Positions 63,073-64,000 of a stretch of DNA of 64,000 bases are shown here, in pieces. The first letter of the stretch is position 1; each line of letters begins with the position of its first letter. The position numbers were made by a program, and so were the translations under genes. The stretch spans positions 8,669,349 through 8,733,348 of the forward strand of contig JAQFVV010006238.1 of the NCBI GenBank assembly GCA_028023455.1. The letters run 5' to 3'. The notes beneath the pieces were generated by a model. It had not been told where the DNA came from. It did not search any database and saw nothing but the letters and a program-made list of their open reading frames with translations. This DNA comes from Epiperipatus broadwayi. Lineage: Eukaryota > Onychophora > Udeonychophora > Euonychophora > Peripatidae.

Positions 63073-63189
63073 TTAAGTTATTTGGGTTATTTTTGTTTTT
63101 ATTTAAACCAATTACCTTAAAAAATTCAATTGTATATCATAAGTTAAACCATTAAATGTCACACAATCACCATTATTTATACTTACAGA

Positions 63190-63300
63190 AGCTAAAAACA
63201 CAAAGTCAAAACTCCCCATACAACAACAATACTCAGTGTAAGCCACTCTGGCTTGCACTGAGTGATGCTACCGTATGGAGAATCTTGTTTCTGTGTATAA
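63190..63300. mobile_element. FB2 mini-palindrome
   Basis: AAAACTCCCCATAC and ACTCAGTGTAAGCCA on the left; TGGCTTGCACTGAGT and GTATGGAGAATCTTG on the right, around CTC (63,243-63,245). It is the smallest and most symmetrical FB2 copy. The two ORFs that cross it (63,156 plus and 63,192 minus) owe their overlap to this symmetry. Confidence 0.85.
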
Positions 63301-63699
63301 CAATGGTTAAATATTATTTCTGTTTGCATGTATATCATCTCTTCATTTTTGTTCTTTATTATAATAACAATCCATGGAAATATTTCATTCAAAAATAATT
63401 ATACATATATCTTTTTATTTTATTATGGAATTTTAAATGATAATTTGATTTTTTATAATATGATTATATTTAATTTTTTTATTTTATAAATTTTTGTATA
63501 CATTATTATTCTAGTATATATAAACACATACACATTTCTGATTATCTGCAAATTTATGGTGGTAACATTTCATTATTTACATTATTTAGTAAATGTTTTG
63601 AGAAAAATTCAAATTTACACTTTTTATATATATTCACCTGCTAGTAATAATTATACAGAATAATATATAATAGAACATTTGAAATAGAATTATTTTCTT
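63301..63699. other. AT-rich stretch without recognised features
   Basis: No supported feature. Confidence 0.5.
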
Positions 63700-63800
63700 T
63701 ACTTTTTGATCTTTAAGTTTATAAATATTGAATTTAAAATGGTAATCTAACCAATTAAGCTGCTTCACCAAAGACAATGGTTAGAATAAATTTTTAATAT
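63700..63800 (-). mobile_element. FB1 central fragment
   Basis: Minus-strand: GTCTTTGGTGAAGCAGCTTA then ATTGGTTAGATTACC (D-arm), AAATTCAATATTTATAAACTT. The centre word GTCTTTG and the start of the other arm (CAATGGTTAGAATAAAT, plus) are both present, so this is the core of a head-to-head copy with both outer arms lost. Confidence 0.65.
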
Positions 63801-64000
63801 TTATCAAAGGATTTTCCTGATTTCTCCATTTTTTTAAAAGCAGCATTAATAAGTAGTTTCTAAATGTTACATATTATTACATAAGACAGGCTTATGAGAT
63901 TTTTTTGCTCTTTTTTTTTTGATTCAATATCCTCAATTTTTTTAATATCCTCATTTTTTCCCAATTGAACATGTGTTCATTTATGTATGCATGGTCTTAT
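63801..64000. other. AT-rich window end
   Basis: Nothing recognised before the window edge. Confidence 0.5.

Overview
The window looks like intergenic nuclear DNA from an AT-rich invertebrate animal. Four things point that way: several animal-type non-LTR retrotransposon families, Penelope-like elements with GIY-YIG endonucleases, short tRNA-headed SINEs with poly(A) tails, and very long AAT-type microsatellites. The LINE C-terminal regions resemble families I know best from arthropods, but this does not fix the phylum. I found no intact host protein gene, no functional tRNA or rRNA gene, no CRISPR array and nothing bacterial. Every coding signal I recognise is a broken transposon. All calls come from reading the sequence and its translations; no database search was run.

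Layout. 0-4.5 kb: featureless AT-rich DNA with one SINE. 4.5-13.5 kb: fragments of one RTE-like LINE (LINE-A) mixed with a family of palindromic elements that carry tRNA-like promoter boxes at their centre (FB1), a second palindromic family (FB2) and a 29-bp minisatellite. 14.2-15.6 kb: nested hairpin elements and a 73-bp-arm hairpin. 16.2-18.6 kb: a Jockey/CR1-like LINE ending in a TTA tract, then a four-unit tandem repeat. 18.6-22.9 kb: mostly unique sequence with a CpG-retaining patch. 22.9-26.0 kb: a 305-bp TTA/TTG microsatellite and a pogo/Tigger-like MITE inserted in LINE-A. 26.7-31.6 kb: an L1/Tx1-like LINE (minus) and an RTE-like LINE-B (plus), both dead. 35.1-36.6 kb: a promoter-like patch. 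38.5-40.1 kb: hairpins, an L1-like 3' end, twin AT cruciforms and a 125-bp tandem repeat. 40.5-51.8 kb: more SINEs, FB1 and FB2 copies, LINE-A pieces and compound microsatellites. 53.0-54.4 kb: a satellite-like array with an internal inversion. 54.6-56.0 kb: LINE-C (minus). 57.1-63.0 kb: two Penelope-like families, the second forming a 4.6-kb head-to-head palindrome.

The unifying theme is inverted symmetry. At least five unrelated repeat classes here are palindromes (FB1, FB2, FB3, single hairpins and the Penelope pair), so any read-through transcript would fold into double-stranded RNA. The observations most worth pursuing are the FB1 head-to-head tRNA-like elements, the hammerhead-ribozyme-like cores near the Penelope 3' end and elsewhere, and the Penelope palindrome whose two arms share the same disabling stops and frameshift.
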